64,000 bases of DNA from an uncultured Kordia sp. (GTDB lineage Bacteria > Bacteroidota > Bacteroidia > Flavobacteriales > Flavobacteriaceae), in NCBI RefSeq assembly GCF_947496985.1, contig NZ_CANMEZ010000001.1, positions 930,001-994,000 on the forward strand, written 5' to 3'. Positions 8,927-17,336 of this stretch are shown piece after piece; within the stretch, counting starts at the first letter, position 1; each line of letters begins with the position of its first letter. Both the position numbers and the translations under genes were made by a program. The notes beneath the pieces were generated by a model that searched no databases, was not told where the DNA came from, and worked only from the letters and a program-made list of their open reading frames with translations.

Positions 8927-10258
8927 ATGAAAAATATTAAAAAAATATTGGTCTTTATCTTCGTATTAGCAATCTCATTTTTGATTGTTAAAGCCATCTA
9001 TGATATTGATAATCCTAATAAGAAATACAAAATAGCCAACAATGAAAAATACGATGTTGTAAACCTTGGAACTTCTCACGGGTATAGTTTTACCTATGGT
9101 TTCTATGGAATTAATGGAAGACGATTCAATAGAGGAGGAAACACGCTTTATTACGATTTACAGATATACAAAGAAATACGTGAAAGCTTAAATGAAAATG
9201 CATTGGTTTTTATTCCAATCTCTTACTTTTCATTTGGTCAAGCGGAAAATGGAGGAAGTAAAGAAGGAGCTCAGGGTACAAATACATTTGTAGATGAATT
9301 TTATTATAGACTGCCTCCTCAGGCGATAAAAGATTACAGTGTTTCCAAACACTTAGACTTAATAACTACAACCTTAAGAGCTAATGTTTCTAAAGTATTT
9401 TCAAGGGAGCTTAAATATCGAAATTATACACCGTCTTCTTTTAATTATAAAGCATATTTGAATAAAAGTTATAAGGAAAAAAATGCTAAAAGTATCAACC
9501 TTAAAAATCATGGAGTCAATAGAGCTAAATATCATAAAAAAGAAGCTGTTTATATTGAAGATGATAGAAACATTGAGTATCTGAAAATGCTTATTAAAGA
9601 AATAAAAAAAGACAATTGTAAGCCAATAATTATACTAACACCATACCATTCTGAATATAATAAGCATTTTGACGCTTCATGGAGAAATAAATATGTTCTT
9701 GATAAAATTGATGAAGCTGCTAAAAATGAAAATGTAGATATTTTAGATTATTCGAATGATCCACGTTTTTCAAAAAACAAGAAATATTTTAAAAATACGG
9801 ATCACTTAAATGCTAAAGGACGTATAGAATTTACAAAAACACTGTTCAAAGATTTAGAAAAAGATGAAATTATAGATCGAAATTATCATAAAATTCGTTC
9901 AGTAACTAAATTTGAGAATAAAAAAATAACAGAAAACTTGCTCCTCAAAAACCTTGAGGTAATTCAGGATACAAAAGCAATTTATTTTATGTTTCATTAT
10001 GAGGGTGATATGAAAAATATAACCAAAGAAGCATTAGTATTTCATCTTAAAGGAGAAAACAATAAAAAAGTATTAGTAACTAATAAAAAGATAAAGGATA
10101 AAAGAAACATCAATAATACTATAGTTTTTAGTATTCCTATAGAGAAATTTAAAGAAACTAATAAAATAAAATTTAATTTGATGATTCCAAGAAATAAAAA
10201 GGCAGTAATTTTATCGGATATATTTGAGTTCGATAAAACAGAGCTAAATCTAAATTAA
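8927..10258 (+). CDS. membrane-anchored SGNH-like protein, partner of the MBOAT acyltransferase
   Basis: The 443-residue protein starts with one hydrophobic anchor (about 7-23), leaving the rest outside the cytoplasm. The first block NLGTSHG carries the candidate nucleophile Ser50, and the last block NTDHLNAKG supplies Asp292 and His293, giving an SGNH hydrolase/transferase pattern like AlgJ/AlgX-type proteins. About 140 extra residues follow the SGNH core, rich in Lys and beta-strand-like, and may bind the glycan. It lies 10 bp after the MBOAT gene and 5 bp before cysN. I infer that it completes O-acylation of the polysaccharide; the family assignment is by motif only. Confidence 0.75.
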   Translation: MKNIKKILVFIFVLAISFLIVKAIYDIDNPNKKYKIANNEKYDVVNLGTSHGYSFTYGFYGINGRRFNRGGNTLYYDLQIYKEIRESLNENALVFIPISYFSFGQAENGGSKEGAQGTNTFVDEFYYRLPPQAIKDYSVSKHLDLITTTLRANVSKVFSRELKYRNYTPSSFNYKAYLNKSYKEKNAKSINLKNHGVNRAKYHKKEAVYIEDDRNIEYLKMLIKEIKKDNCKPIIILTPYHSEYNKHFDASWRNKYVLDKIDEAAKNENVDILDYSNDPRFSKNKKYFKNTDHLNAKGRIEFTKTLFKDLEKDEIIDRNYHKIRSVTKFENKKITENLLLKNLEVIQDTKAIYFMFHYEGDMKNITKEALVFHLKGENNKKVLVTNKKIKDKRNINNTIVFSIPIEKFKETNKIKFNLMIPRNKKAVILSDIFEFDKTELNLN

Positions 10259-10263
10259 AATAT

Positions 10264-11517
10264 ATGTTAGATAACAACCAATTATTACGTTTTACAACTG
10301 CAGGTAGTGTAGATGACGGGAAAAGTACCTTAATTGGACGATTGCTTTACGATTCAAAATCTATTTTTGAAGATCAATTACAAGCAATTGAAAATACAAG
10401 CAAGAAAAAAGGACACGAAGGTGTAGATTTAGCCTTATTCACAGATGGGTTAAAGGATGAAAGAGAACAAGGTATTACCATTGATGTAGCCTACAGATAT
10501 TTTACAACACCAAAACGAAAGTTTATCATTGCAGATACACCTGGGCACATTCAATATACTAGAAACATGGTTACAGGAGCTTCTACAGCAAATGCAGCTA
10601 TTATTTTGGTTGATGCACGTCATGGAGTTATAGAGCAAACTAAAAGACACTCGTTTATAGCGTCATTATTGCAAATACCACATATTATTGTGTGTATTAA
10701 TAAGATGGATTTAGTTGAGTTTAAGGAAGAAAAGTATAATGAAATCATTGCGCAATTTGAAGAATTCTCTTCTAAACTACTCGTAAAAGATATACGATTT
10801 ATTCCTATTAGTGCGTTATTAGGAGATAATGTTGTAAATAGATCTAAAAATATGGAATGGTATCAAGGTGCACCATTATTACACACCTTAGAAACAATGC
10901 ATATTAGTAGTGATATAAACAAAGTTGATGCGCGTTTTCCTGTACAAACAGTATTGCGTCCTCAATCTGAATCGCATAGAGACTACAGAGGATATGCAGG
11001 AAGAGTAGCTAGTGGAATATTTAGAAAAGGAGATGAGGTAACTATCTTGCCTTCTGGGTTTTCTTCTAAAATAAAATCTATTGATACGTTAAACGAAGAA
11101 AAAGAACAAGCATACGCACCAATGTCTGTTTCTATCACATTACAAGATGATATTGATATCAGCCGTGGAGATATGATTGTAAAATCAAACAATAAACCAG
11201 AAGTCTCTCAAGATGTTGATGTAATGATTTGTTGGTTAAACGATCAACCAGCGAAGCCAAGAGCTAAATATTTTATCAGACATACATCTAATGAGCAAAA
11301 GGCAATGATAAAAGAAATTGTCTACAAAATAGATATCAATAGTTTTAATCGTGATACTGACGATAAAAGCTTAAATATGAATGATATTGGAAGAATAAAA
11401 ATACGAACTACCAAACCATTAATGATAGACGCATACAGGCAAAATAGAACTACAGGAAGTATCATTTTAATAGATGAAACAACAAACGAAACTGTAGCTG
11501 CTGGTATGATCATATAA
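10264..11517 (+). CDS. cysN: sulfate adenylyltransferase subunit 1 (GTPase)
   Basis: This GTP-hydrolysing regulatory subunit of ATP sulfurylase drives APS formation by CysD. Elongation-factor-like G motifs are present: GSVDDGKST at 14-22, DTPGH at 91-95, and NKMD near 146. Beta-barrel domains II and III follow. At 417 residues it lacks the fused C-terminal APS kinase seen in NodQ-type proteins, consistent with the separate cysC upstream. The gene is parted from cysD by the acyltransferase pair but is clearly in the same operon, starting 5 bp after the SGNH gene. Confidence 0.96.
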   Translation: MLDNNQLLRFTTAGSVDDGKSTLIGRLLYDSKSIFEDQLQAIENTSKKKGHEGVDLALFTDGLKDEREQGITIDVAYRYFTTPKRKFIIADTPGHIQYTRNMVTGASTANAAIILVDARHGVIEQTKRHSFIASLLQIPHIIVCINKMDLVEFKEEKYNEIIAQFEEFSSKLLVKDIRFIPISALLGDNVVNRSKNMEWYQGAPLLHTLETMHISSDINKVDARFPVQTVLRPQSESHRDYRGYAGRVASGIFRKGDEVTILPSGFSSKIKSIDTLNEEKEQAYAPMSVSITLQDDIDISRGDMIVKSNNKPEVSQDVDVMICWLNDQPAKPRAKYFIRHTSNEQKAMIKEIVYKIDINSFNRDTDDKSLNMNDIGRIKIRTTKPLMIDAYRQNRTTGSIILIDETTNETVAAGMII

Positions 11518-11548
11518 AATATCAATTAAACTATAAAAACGAAATGTA

Positions 11549-12109
11549 ATGAAAACATTAACTAGACTTTTCTTCTCTTTATGTATTATAACTACGATGG
11601 TTTCTTGTGGTGGTGAGGAAAAGAAAACACCAGCCGAAACTAAGCCAGTTGAGGAGAAAAAAGTAGAAGTAAAAAAAGAACGAGAAGGAATCAAAATTAC
11701 AATGGACTTTCAAACAGATCAAGACGATACTTTTTCTGGAAAGTATGTTAGAATGGAAGATAAAAACCAATTGATTAATTATGAAATTACACAAAAGGTT
11801 AACACTAAAAATGCTCCTGTAACATTACATTTTGATGCTTTTAAAGACTTAGATCCTGAGATTATTCAAATTGGTTTAGGGAATAAAAAAGTGAAAAAGG
11901 TAATTATTGATAAAGTTACATTATCATACAATGGTACCGAAATAGTAGTTTTGGGAAAAGACTTAAAAAGATATTTTGTAATCAATAAATTTGCGGATTT
12001 TGATCCTGAGACACAAACGATTACAACAAAAAAAGTTGGTGGCAGACACGTGCCAGTTCTTATTTTCAAAAAACCATTTCTAAATAAACTTTTGGATTTA
12101 GTAGAATAA
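11549..12109 (+). CDS. predicted lipoprotein of unknown function
   Basis: The 186-residue product has a lipoprotein signal peptide (charged start, hydrophobic 7-17) with lipobox VSC and acylated Cys20, followed by GGEE. A Lys/Glu/Pro-rich linker (about 24-47) comes next, then a roughly 140-residue domain with alternating beta-strand patterning. I recognise no family. Its position between cysN and the O-antigen ligase suggests it is an envelope accessory of the polysaccharide system, but nothing in the sequence proves that. It starts 31 bp after cysN. Confidence 0.8.
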   Translation: MKTLTRLFFSLCIITTMVSCGGEEKKTPAETKPVEEKKVEVKKEREGIKITMDFQTDQDDTFSGKYVRMEDKNQLINYEITQKVNTKNAPVTLHFDAFKDLDPEIIQIGLGNKKVKKVIIDKVTLSYNGTEIVVLGKDLKRYFVINKFADFDPETQTITTKKVGGRHVPVLIFKKPFLNKLLDLVE

Positions 12110-12132
12110 ACCAATCCTTTTAGAAGATAAAA

Positions 12133-13410
12133 ATGTCTTACAAATTACATGTTTTAAATTATGTAAAGGAGAATAATGATATTAAATACAGATTGATACT
12201 GCTGACACTATTTGCTTTTTTTATGCCAATAAGTCAAAAAATATCAACTATATTAATCATTGTTAATATTGTATTCGCATTAAAAGATATCAAAAAAATA
12301 AACAATAGAAATATTGTTTATTTTTTTCTTTTTTTCGGACTTTACTTCCTGTATGCAATAGCGTACTATAGAGACAATTTTGAATTTGGGGTACATATGT
12401 TTGAGCAAAAAGCCTCTTTTGCGGCATTTCCCTTAATTATCTTTACATTAAAAAAAGATCAAAGATATATTACAACTATCCTAAAAGCTTTTGTTGTAGG
12501 TAGTGTTATCGCATATGTCTTGGCAATAATAAACGCTTTTTGGAGTGCAATTGACTTTACAACGTTTACGTTCAACTTTGTACACGAAACTGCGCAAGAC
12601 AAAGATGTGTTGTCATACTTTCCCTTGCAAACCAATTACTTCTTAGGAAATTACTTTTCCTTTAGCATGCAATCTTCTATTTTGGCACTATACTTTGTGT
12701 TTTCTATAGGTATTATGCATTTTTATAAAACATTGTTTAGTAAAAAATTTAGGATTATAACTTCTATACTTTTAGCGCTTGGTGTAATTCAGTTATTTAG
12801 CTTAATGGGCGTATTGTCACTTATAGTACTTGCGTTTTATGTACTATTTCTAAACAATAAAAAAACCTTCTATATACTTATTGCAAGTATTGGAATCGTA
12901 GGAGTTATTGTAAATAAAACTCGTATTGTAAAAATAGTTACTTCATCTGCAGAAGAGCGAAAAGAAGAATTAATAAAACTAAACGAGCGTGCTATCATTT
13001 GGAGTACGGCAGTACAGGTAATATCTGAAAGTCCTGTAACTGGTTCAGGAATTAGAAAAGCACAACAAAAACTAAACAAGTTATATCCCAAAGGAGGAGA
13101 TTTTGGAGAGCGATCACAGCTAAAAAATTTGCATGCGCACAACACTTTTTTACAAACCTTCTTGGAAACAGGAATCATTGGATTAGGAATTTTACTAAGC
13201 TTCTTCTTTTTATTAATTAAGAAAATTAGAAAATCTACAAATGCAATAACAAAGCATATTTCAGTAGTCTTTATTGTATTAATATTTCTCAATTTTTTAA
13301 GTGAAAGTGTCTTTAATATTTATGTGGGAATATCGTTTTTCATGTTTTTTTATTGTTTATTTACTCTTTTCAAAGAAGATGAAAAAGTAATCGCTCAAGA
13401 GTTAGTATAA
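12133..13410 (+). CDS. O-antigen ligase / Wzy-C family membrane protein
   Basis: This 425-residue polytopic inner-membrane protein has a large periplasmic loop ending in the hallmark NLHAHNTFLQTFLETGIIGL (from residue 332, with His334 and His336). The motif typifies the Wzy_C family of O-antigen ligases (WaaL) and some polymerases. WaaL transfers undecaprenyl-linked polymer to lipid A-core, while Wzy polymerises repeat units; a separate Wzy-like gene follows, so ligase is the more likely role here. It is followed 15 bp later by the flippase gene. Assignment to ligase rather than polymerase is inference. Confidence 0.8.
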   Translation: MSYKLHVLNYVKENNDIKYRLILLTLFAFFMPISQKISTILIIVNIVFALKDIKKINNRNIVYFFLFFGLYFLYAIAYYRDNFEFGVHMFEQKASFAAFPLIIFTLKKDQRYITTILKAFVVGSVIAYVLAIINAFWSAIDFTTFTFNFVHETAQDKDVLSYFPLQTNYFLGNYFSFSMQSSILALYFVFSIGIMHFYKTLFSKKFRIITSILLALGVIQLFSLMGVLSLIVLAFYVLFLNNKKTFYILIASIGIVGVIVNKTRIVKIVTSSAEERKEELIKLNERAIIWSTAVQVISESPVTGSGIRKAQQKLNKLYPKGGDFGERSQLKNLHAHNTFLQTFLETGIIGLGILLSFFFLLIKKIRKSTNAITKHISVVFIVLIFLNFLSESVFNIYVGISFFMFFYCLFTLFKEDEKVIAQELV

Positions 13411-13425
13411 AATTAAGAATGAAGT

Positions 13426-14769
13426 ATGAAGCTGATAGAACAAGTAAAAAAAACAATATTAAACAAGCTATTCTTTAGTAGTGCTATAAGTACTGTATAT
13501 TCCGTTATTGGAATTCTATTTTCTATTATTACACTTTCCATATTGGTAAATTATCTTGGAGATACCAAATACGGTATTTGGATTACAATTTACTCTATTT
13601 CAGCTTGGATATCTTTCCTTGATGGAGGTTTTGGAAATGGACTTCGAAATGAACTTGCAAAAGATCTTGCAAAAGACGACTTTATATCTGCGAAAAAAAA
13701 TATTACGACCGCTTACATATCTATTTCTTTTTTTCTATTAGGAATATTACTCATATACATTCCACTACACTTTTTAGTAGACTGGAATGAATTATTTGTA
13801 GAAGGAAACGTCAATTATACACTCTTTGTGCTGTTTATATTTTCATTTTTCATTCTTCAGATGATAGTGAAGCTCATATCAAAAGTGTTATTTGCGTTTA
13901 ACAAGGCTAGTTTTAGTTTTCTAATTCCTACAGTGTGTAATTTTCTAATACTAGCATCAATAGCTACAGTAAATTACTTAGGCGTAGAAAACGATTTATG
14001 GGCTATAGGAATGGTATACTCCTTAATTCCAATCCTTATCTTTCTTGGTTTTACGGTTTGGTTTTTTGGTTTTGTAAAGCCAGAATTTACACCAAAACTA
14101 AAGCACTTTGATAAAAAATATATAAATAAATTGCTTTCAAAAGGAGGGAAGTTCTTTTTAATACAGATTAATGTTGCTTTCATTCAGGCTGTAATTCCTT
14201 TTTTAATAACAACATGGTTTGCACCTGAATTCACAACAAACTATCACATATCATTACGATACTACAGCCTTATAGTTGTATTATTAAACATTGTATTACA
14301 AAACTTATGGACGCCTATCACAAAAACATATGTAGCAGAAAACATTCAAAAACTAAATAAATTTGTAAAAATAAAAGTTGTTATTACACTTATATTTATA
14401 TTCGGTTTATTTATTATGTGGCTACTATCTCATTTTGTATATAGAATTTGGATTGGCGAAGATGTAGAAATTCCAAACTATATCAATAACCTAACAGCAT
14501 TATATGTATTATCACTTGTATTATCAAGGCCAATAGGGAATTACTTAAGTGCAATAAATAAACTAAACATACTGGTATTATTATCTACACTAACTATTAT
14601 AACTTTTTTACCTTTGTCTTATGTGTGTGTAAAAATATATGGGATGGGAATTAAAACATTAATCCTTATTCCTTCCATCATAATGACAACACATTTGTTA
14701 TTTACATTCTATCAACTTTTCTTTATAATAAAGAAATTAAATCGTGCTACAGAAAATGCTGAAAATTAA
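13426..14769 (+). CDS. Wzx-like oligosaccharide flippase
   Basis: The 447-residue protein has about twelve hydrophobic helices and an N-terminal segment (YSVIGILFSIITLSILVNYL, about 25-44) typical of polysaccharide_synt/MATE-fold flippases. Wzx proteins turn undecaprenyl-diphosphate-linked repeat units to the periplasmic face. The short motif DGGFGNGLRNELAKDLA after helix 2 is common in this group. The gene lies directly between the ligase-like and polymerase-like genes, and its end overlaps the start of the latter. The sequence does not show which repeat unit it moves. Confidence 0.85.
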   Translation: MKLIEQVKKTILNKLFFSSAISTVYSVIGILFSIITLSILVNYLGDTKYGIWITIYSISAWISFLDGGFGNGLRNELAKDLAKDDFISAKKNITTAYISISFFLLGILLIYIPLHFLVDWNELFVEGNVNYTLFVLFIFSFFILQMIVKLISKVLFAFNKASFSFLIPTVCNFLILASIATVNYLGVENDLWAIGMVYSLIPILIFLGFTVWFFGFVKPEFTPKLKHFDKKYINKLLSKGGKFFLIQINVAFIQAVIPFLITTWFAPEFTTNYHISLRYYSLIVVLLNIVLQNLWTPITKTYVAENIQKLNKFVKIKVVITLIFIFGLFIMWLLSHFVYRIWIGEDVEIPNYINNLTALYVLSLVLSRPIGNYLSAINKLNILVLLSTLTIITFLPLSYVCVKIYGMGIKTLILIPSIIMTTHLLFTFYQLFFIIKKLNRATENAEN

Positions 14770-15940
14770 TCAAAAAAGTATTTTCGGTCTTATTTTCCTA
14801 TTAATGGTATTTTTACCTAATGGGAAACTATTGTACGTTTCTCAAATATTATTTACTTTGCTAGCGGTGTTTTTGGGAAGGAATGAGCTTCGCTTACATA
14901 AAGCATTTGGAGAATATAAATTATTAGTCATAACTTCCATGTTTGTTACCTTTGTGTATACCATAATAATAGGTAATGGGTTGTATGTTAGTTCTTTAGT
15001 GAAAATGATAAACATTGCCATTCTCATTATATTTTTTCCACTCATAAATGGCTATGAATTTAAAGACAGACTTATTGTCTTTTCGGTATCTTTAATACTA
15101 TTCTCGCAACTTGCATTTATATTCAATATACAATCTGTAACCAGTTTTATAGATGCTTATTACTCTTCTGAAAACTTTAGAAATTGGGGAGAAATTGTGC
15201 TTCAAAATGATACACTTGGTAACCGATCCATCTTCGATTTAAGATTTGGAGGTGTATTTAGAAATCCAAACCAATGCGGTAGAATGCTTACGCTAATGTT
15301 AATTGTGTATTTACAAGGGAAGAAAAAGCTTGTCAAAAAACATTATCTATCATTATTAATTATCTTATGTTCTATAGTCCTTACAGGAAGTAGAACTACA
15401 ATGATAATCTTCGTGTTACTGATTTCCTATTTCTTCCTAAAAGAAGTAAAGATCAAGAAAAAACATCTATACACAGGAATATCCGTAGCGTTAATATTGG
15501 TGATATTTTTAGGCTATAAATTCAATTCTAGAATTTTCTACCTATTGTCTTCCACTACTGCTGCTAATGAACCAGGAAGTTTAGCGGTAAAATATATATT
15601 TCTATGGCATTACATAGCGGATACATTTGTCAATAACATTTTAAACTTAATCTTCGGAACCTTTAATATTGATGATATTGATATACATGTAGAAGGGTTA
15701 AAAATATATAAATTTGATGCAGGAGTAGGATATTTACTCCATGCTTTTGGATTATTAGGACTCTTTTCATTGCTCATCTTTTTTTTACAAATGTTTGTAA
15801 GAGCTTCAAGATCTACAAAATTGTTCTTTATCTTAACTATTTGGGTAATAACAAGTACCATACTAACAAATCTTAGATTCTCCTTTCTATTTATGTTCAT
15901 GTTTGGGAATTATTATAAATTAAAAGAAAGCACGGAATGA
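14756..15940 (+). CDS. O-antigen polymerase (Wzy-like)
   Basis: This polytopic membrane protein of about 394 residues has ten or more hydrophobic helices. GGVFRNPNQCGRML and TGSRTTMI resemble the conserved Arg-containing periplasmic loops of Wzy polymerases and O-antigen ligases. Wzy joins flipped repeat units in the periplasm. I prefer the ATG at 14756; an in-frame GTG at 14744 would add four residues. Either start overlaps the flippase gene (14 or 26 bp). The stop overlaps the GNAT gene by 4 bp. Confidence 0.75.
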   Translation: MLKINQKSIFGLIFLLMVFLPNGKLLYVSQILFTLLAVFLGRNELRLHKAFGEYKLLVITSMFVTFVYTIIIGNGLYVSSLVKMINIAILIIFFPLINGYEFKDRLIVFSVSLILFSQLAFIFNIQSVTSFIDAYYSSENFRNWGEIVLQNDTLGNRSIFDLRFGGVFRNPNQCGRMLTLMLIVYLQGKKKLVKKHYLSLLIILCSIVLTGSRTTMIIFVLLISYFFLKEVKIKKKHLYTGISVALILVIFLGYKFNSRIFYLLSSTTAANEPGSLAVKYIFLWHYIADTFVNNILNLIFGTFNIDDIDIHVEGLKIYKFDAGVGYLLHAFGLLGLFSLLIFFLQMFVRASRSTKLFFILTIWVITSTILTNLRFSFLFMFMFGNYYKLKESTE

Positions 15941-16926
15941 GCACACAGCCTAAAGCTATAGAAATAAGAGATTTTAAAGAACTCAAGGATGACGCACATA
16001 TTTTGAGTTTTTTAGAAGGAAGGAAAAATGCGCATAAACTTTCTGCCTTGGAAAGTAAAGAGTGGTTTCTATGGAAGTTTTGTAACAGTCCATATGGTAC
16101 TTCGTTGATGTCTTGTGCTTATGATGAAGAAAAAAGAAAAATAGCAGGAAGTAACTTTTATGGAATTTTAAAAAGAAAACATAAAGATCAAGAGCTCTTG
16201 TCAGTACTTCCCTATGAGGCATTTGTAGATCCCGAATATCAAGGAATGGGGGTTTTTAAAAAAATGATTCTATTTGGAGAAGAATATGCTAAAAAAGAAG
16301 GTGTGCAAGTAATGTTGGCTTTTCCAAATACAAGTAGTTTAAAAGGATTTATTAGAAGAGGTTGGACACAAGTTGAAAATCCAGTAGCTTATCTTACAAA
16401 AATTCAATTAAAAGTATCTACTCTTGTAAATATGCTTGATATTAAAAAAGCATTTGTGCATAATCCGTCTACAAGAAAAAACACATTTGAGTTTACCGAC
16501 TTGTCAGAATCTATATTTACCGATCAAATTTATGGTATTTGGACGAAAGTATACCTTGAATGGAGATTTAATGAAAACCCAGCAGGAGAATATGCGCATA
16601 CAACTCATAATGACTGTTCAGCATTAGCACGTATAGGACGAAGAGGAAAACTAAAAGAAGCGCAAATTCTATTTGTTGATAAAAAAGGTGGTGAAATTTC
16701 TAAAAAAGAAATAAAAGTACTCATCAAAAATATTAAAAAACAAACGAACGCTAACATCATAAGTTTTCCGATGTCTTCTTTTCACCCGTTATATGGTTAC
16801 GTAACATCTCTTGGGTTTATAAACTTAAAATCTAAAACGAATTTCACCTATAAAATTATAGATGAAAAACTAGAAGGGACAACTCCAAAATTTGCACTAT
16901 CAGGATTAGATTTTCATACATATTAA
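15937..16926 (+). CDS. GNAT-family N-acetyltransferase
   Basis: The 329-residue protein has an N-terminal GNAT fold. The segment PYEAFVDPEYQGMGVFKKM contains a Gln/Gly-x-Gly acetyl-CoA loop (QGMGVF, near residue 104), and SLKGFIRRGW near 130 is the usual closing helix. The C-terminal half (about 160-329) may be a second, degenerate GNAT-like domain. The substrate is unknown. It overlaps the upstream polymerase gene by 4 bp and is the last gene before a 410 bp gap, so it closes the first part of the locus. Acetylation of an amino sugar is plausible but not shown. Confidence 0.75.
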   Translation: MSTQPKAIEIRDFKELKDDAHILSFLEGRKNAHKLSALESKEWFLWKFCNSPYGTSLMSCAYDEEKRKIAGSNFYGILKRKHKDQELLSVLPYEAFVDPEYQGMGVFKKMILFGEEYAKKEGVQVMLAFPNTSSLKGFIRRGWTQVENPVAYLTKIQLKVSTLVNMLDIKKAFVHNPSTRKNTFEFTDLSESIFTDQIYGIWTKVYLEWRFNENPAGEYAHTTHNDCSALARIGRRGKLKEAQILFVDKKGGEISKKEIKVLIKNIKKQTNANIISFPMSSFHPLYGYVTSLGFINLKSKTNFTYKIIDEKLEGTTPKFALSGLDFHTY

Positions 16927-17336
16927 GTAAAAAATAAAGAGATTAAAGTGCTGAAATTCAGTAATTATACAATATTTTTTTGAAGTGTAAAATACTTTAT
17001 GTGAAACTGAAAATCATTCAAAATACAGTAATTACAGCTTTAAAAGTGCTCAGATATATATTTTTTTAATTAAAAATTGAGAAGAATGATAGAATAAAGC
17101 AGTTCTGAAATTTTCGAAAAATGCTTAAAACACCTATTAAATAGGTGATTACACGTCTAAAATCTACTTTAAAAGCCTTCGTTTAATCTCAAAAAAAAAT
17201 GATAATAAAAAAAATATTATGTTCAAAAGATTATACCAATCATTTTTAGCAAAAGAAGTTATTTATTCTTTACTTTGTCCTCTGTAAAAAACACAGTTTT
17301 TAGAACACAATTTAAAAACAAAAATAAACTGCTTTT
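16927..17336 (+). other. 410 bp intergenic region with palindromes
   Basis: I see no convincing gene in this AT-rich stretch, the longest gene-free interval in the locus. It contains CTGAAATTCAG (16951-16961), a short palindrome. It also has a perfect 7 bp stem with a 3 nt loop, CACCTAT-TAA-ATAGGTG, at 17131-17147. AAAGTGCT and CAGTAATTA each occur twice. TTACTTTG at 17270-17277 is a near match to the TAnnTTTG -7 element and could serve the next gene, but no -33 TTG is properly spaced. A new transcript probably starts here. Confidence 0.5.
17131..17147. repeat. perfect inverted repeat (hairpin or operator)
   Basis: CACCTAT-TAA-ATAGGTG forms a 7 bp perfect stem. No T-run follows it on the plus strand. 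On the minus strand it would be followed by TTTTAAGCATTTTT, which looks terminator-like, but no minus-strand gene needs one. A protein-binding site upstream of the second polysaccharide block is an alternative reading. Confidence 0.45.

Noticed and set aside
17131-17147. Hairpin considered as terminator of the first polysaccharide block
   Set aside because: It lies over 200 bp after the last stop codon and has no T-run on the plus strand.
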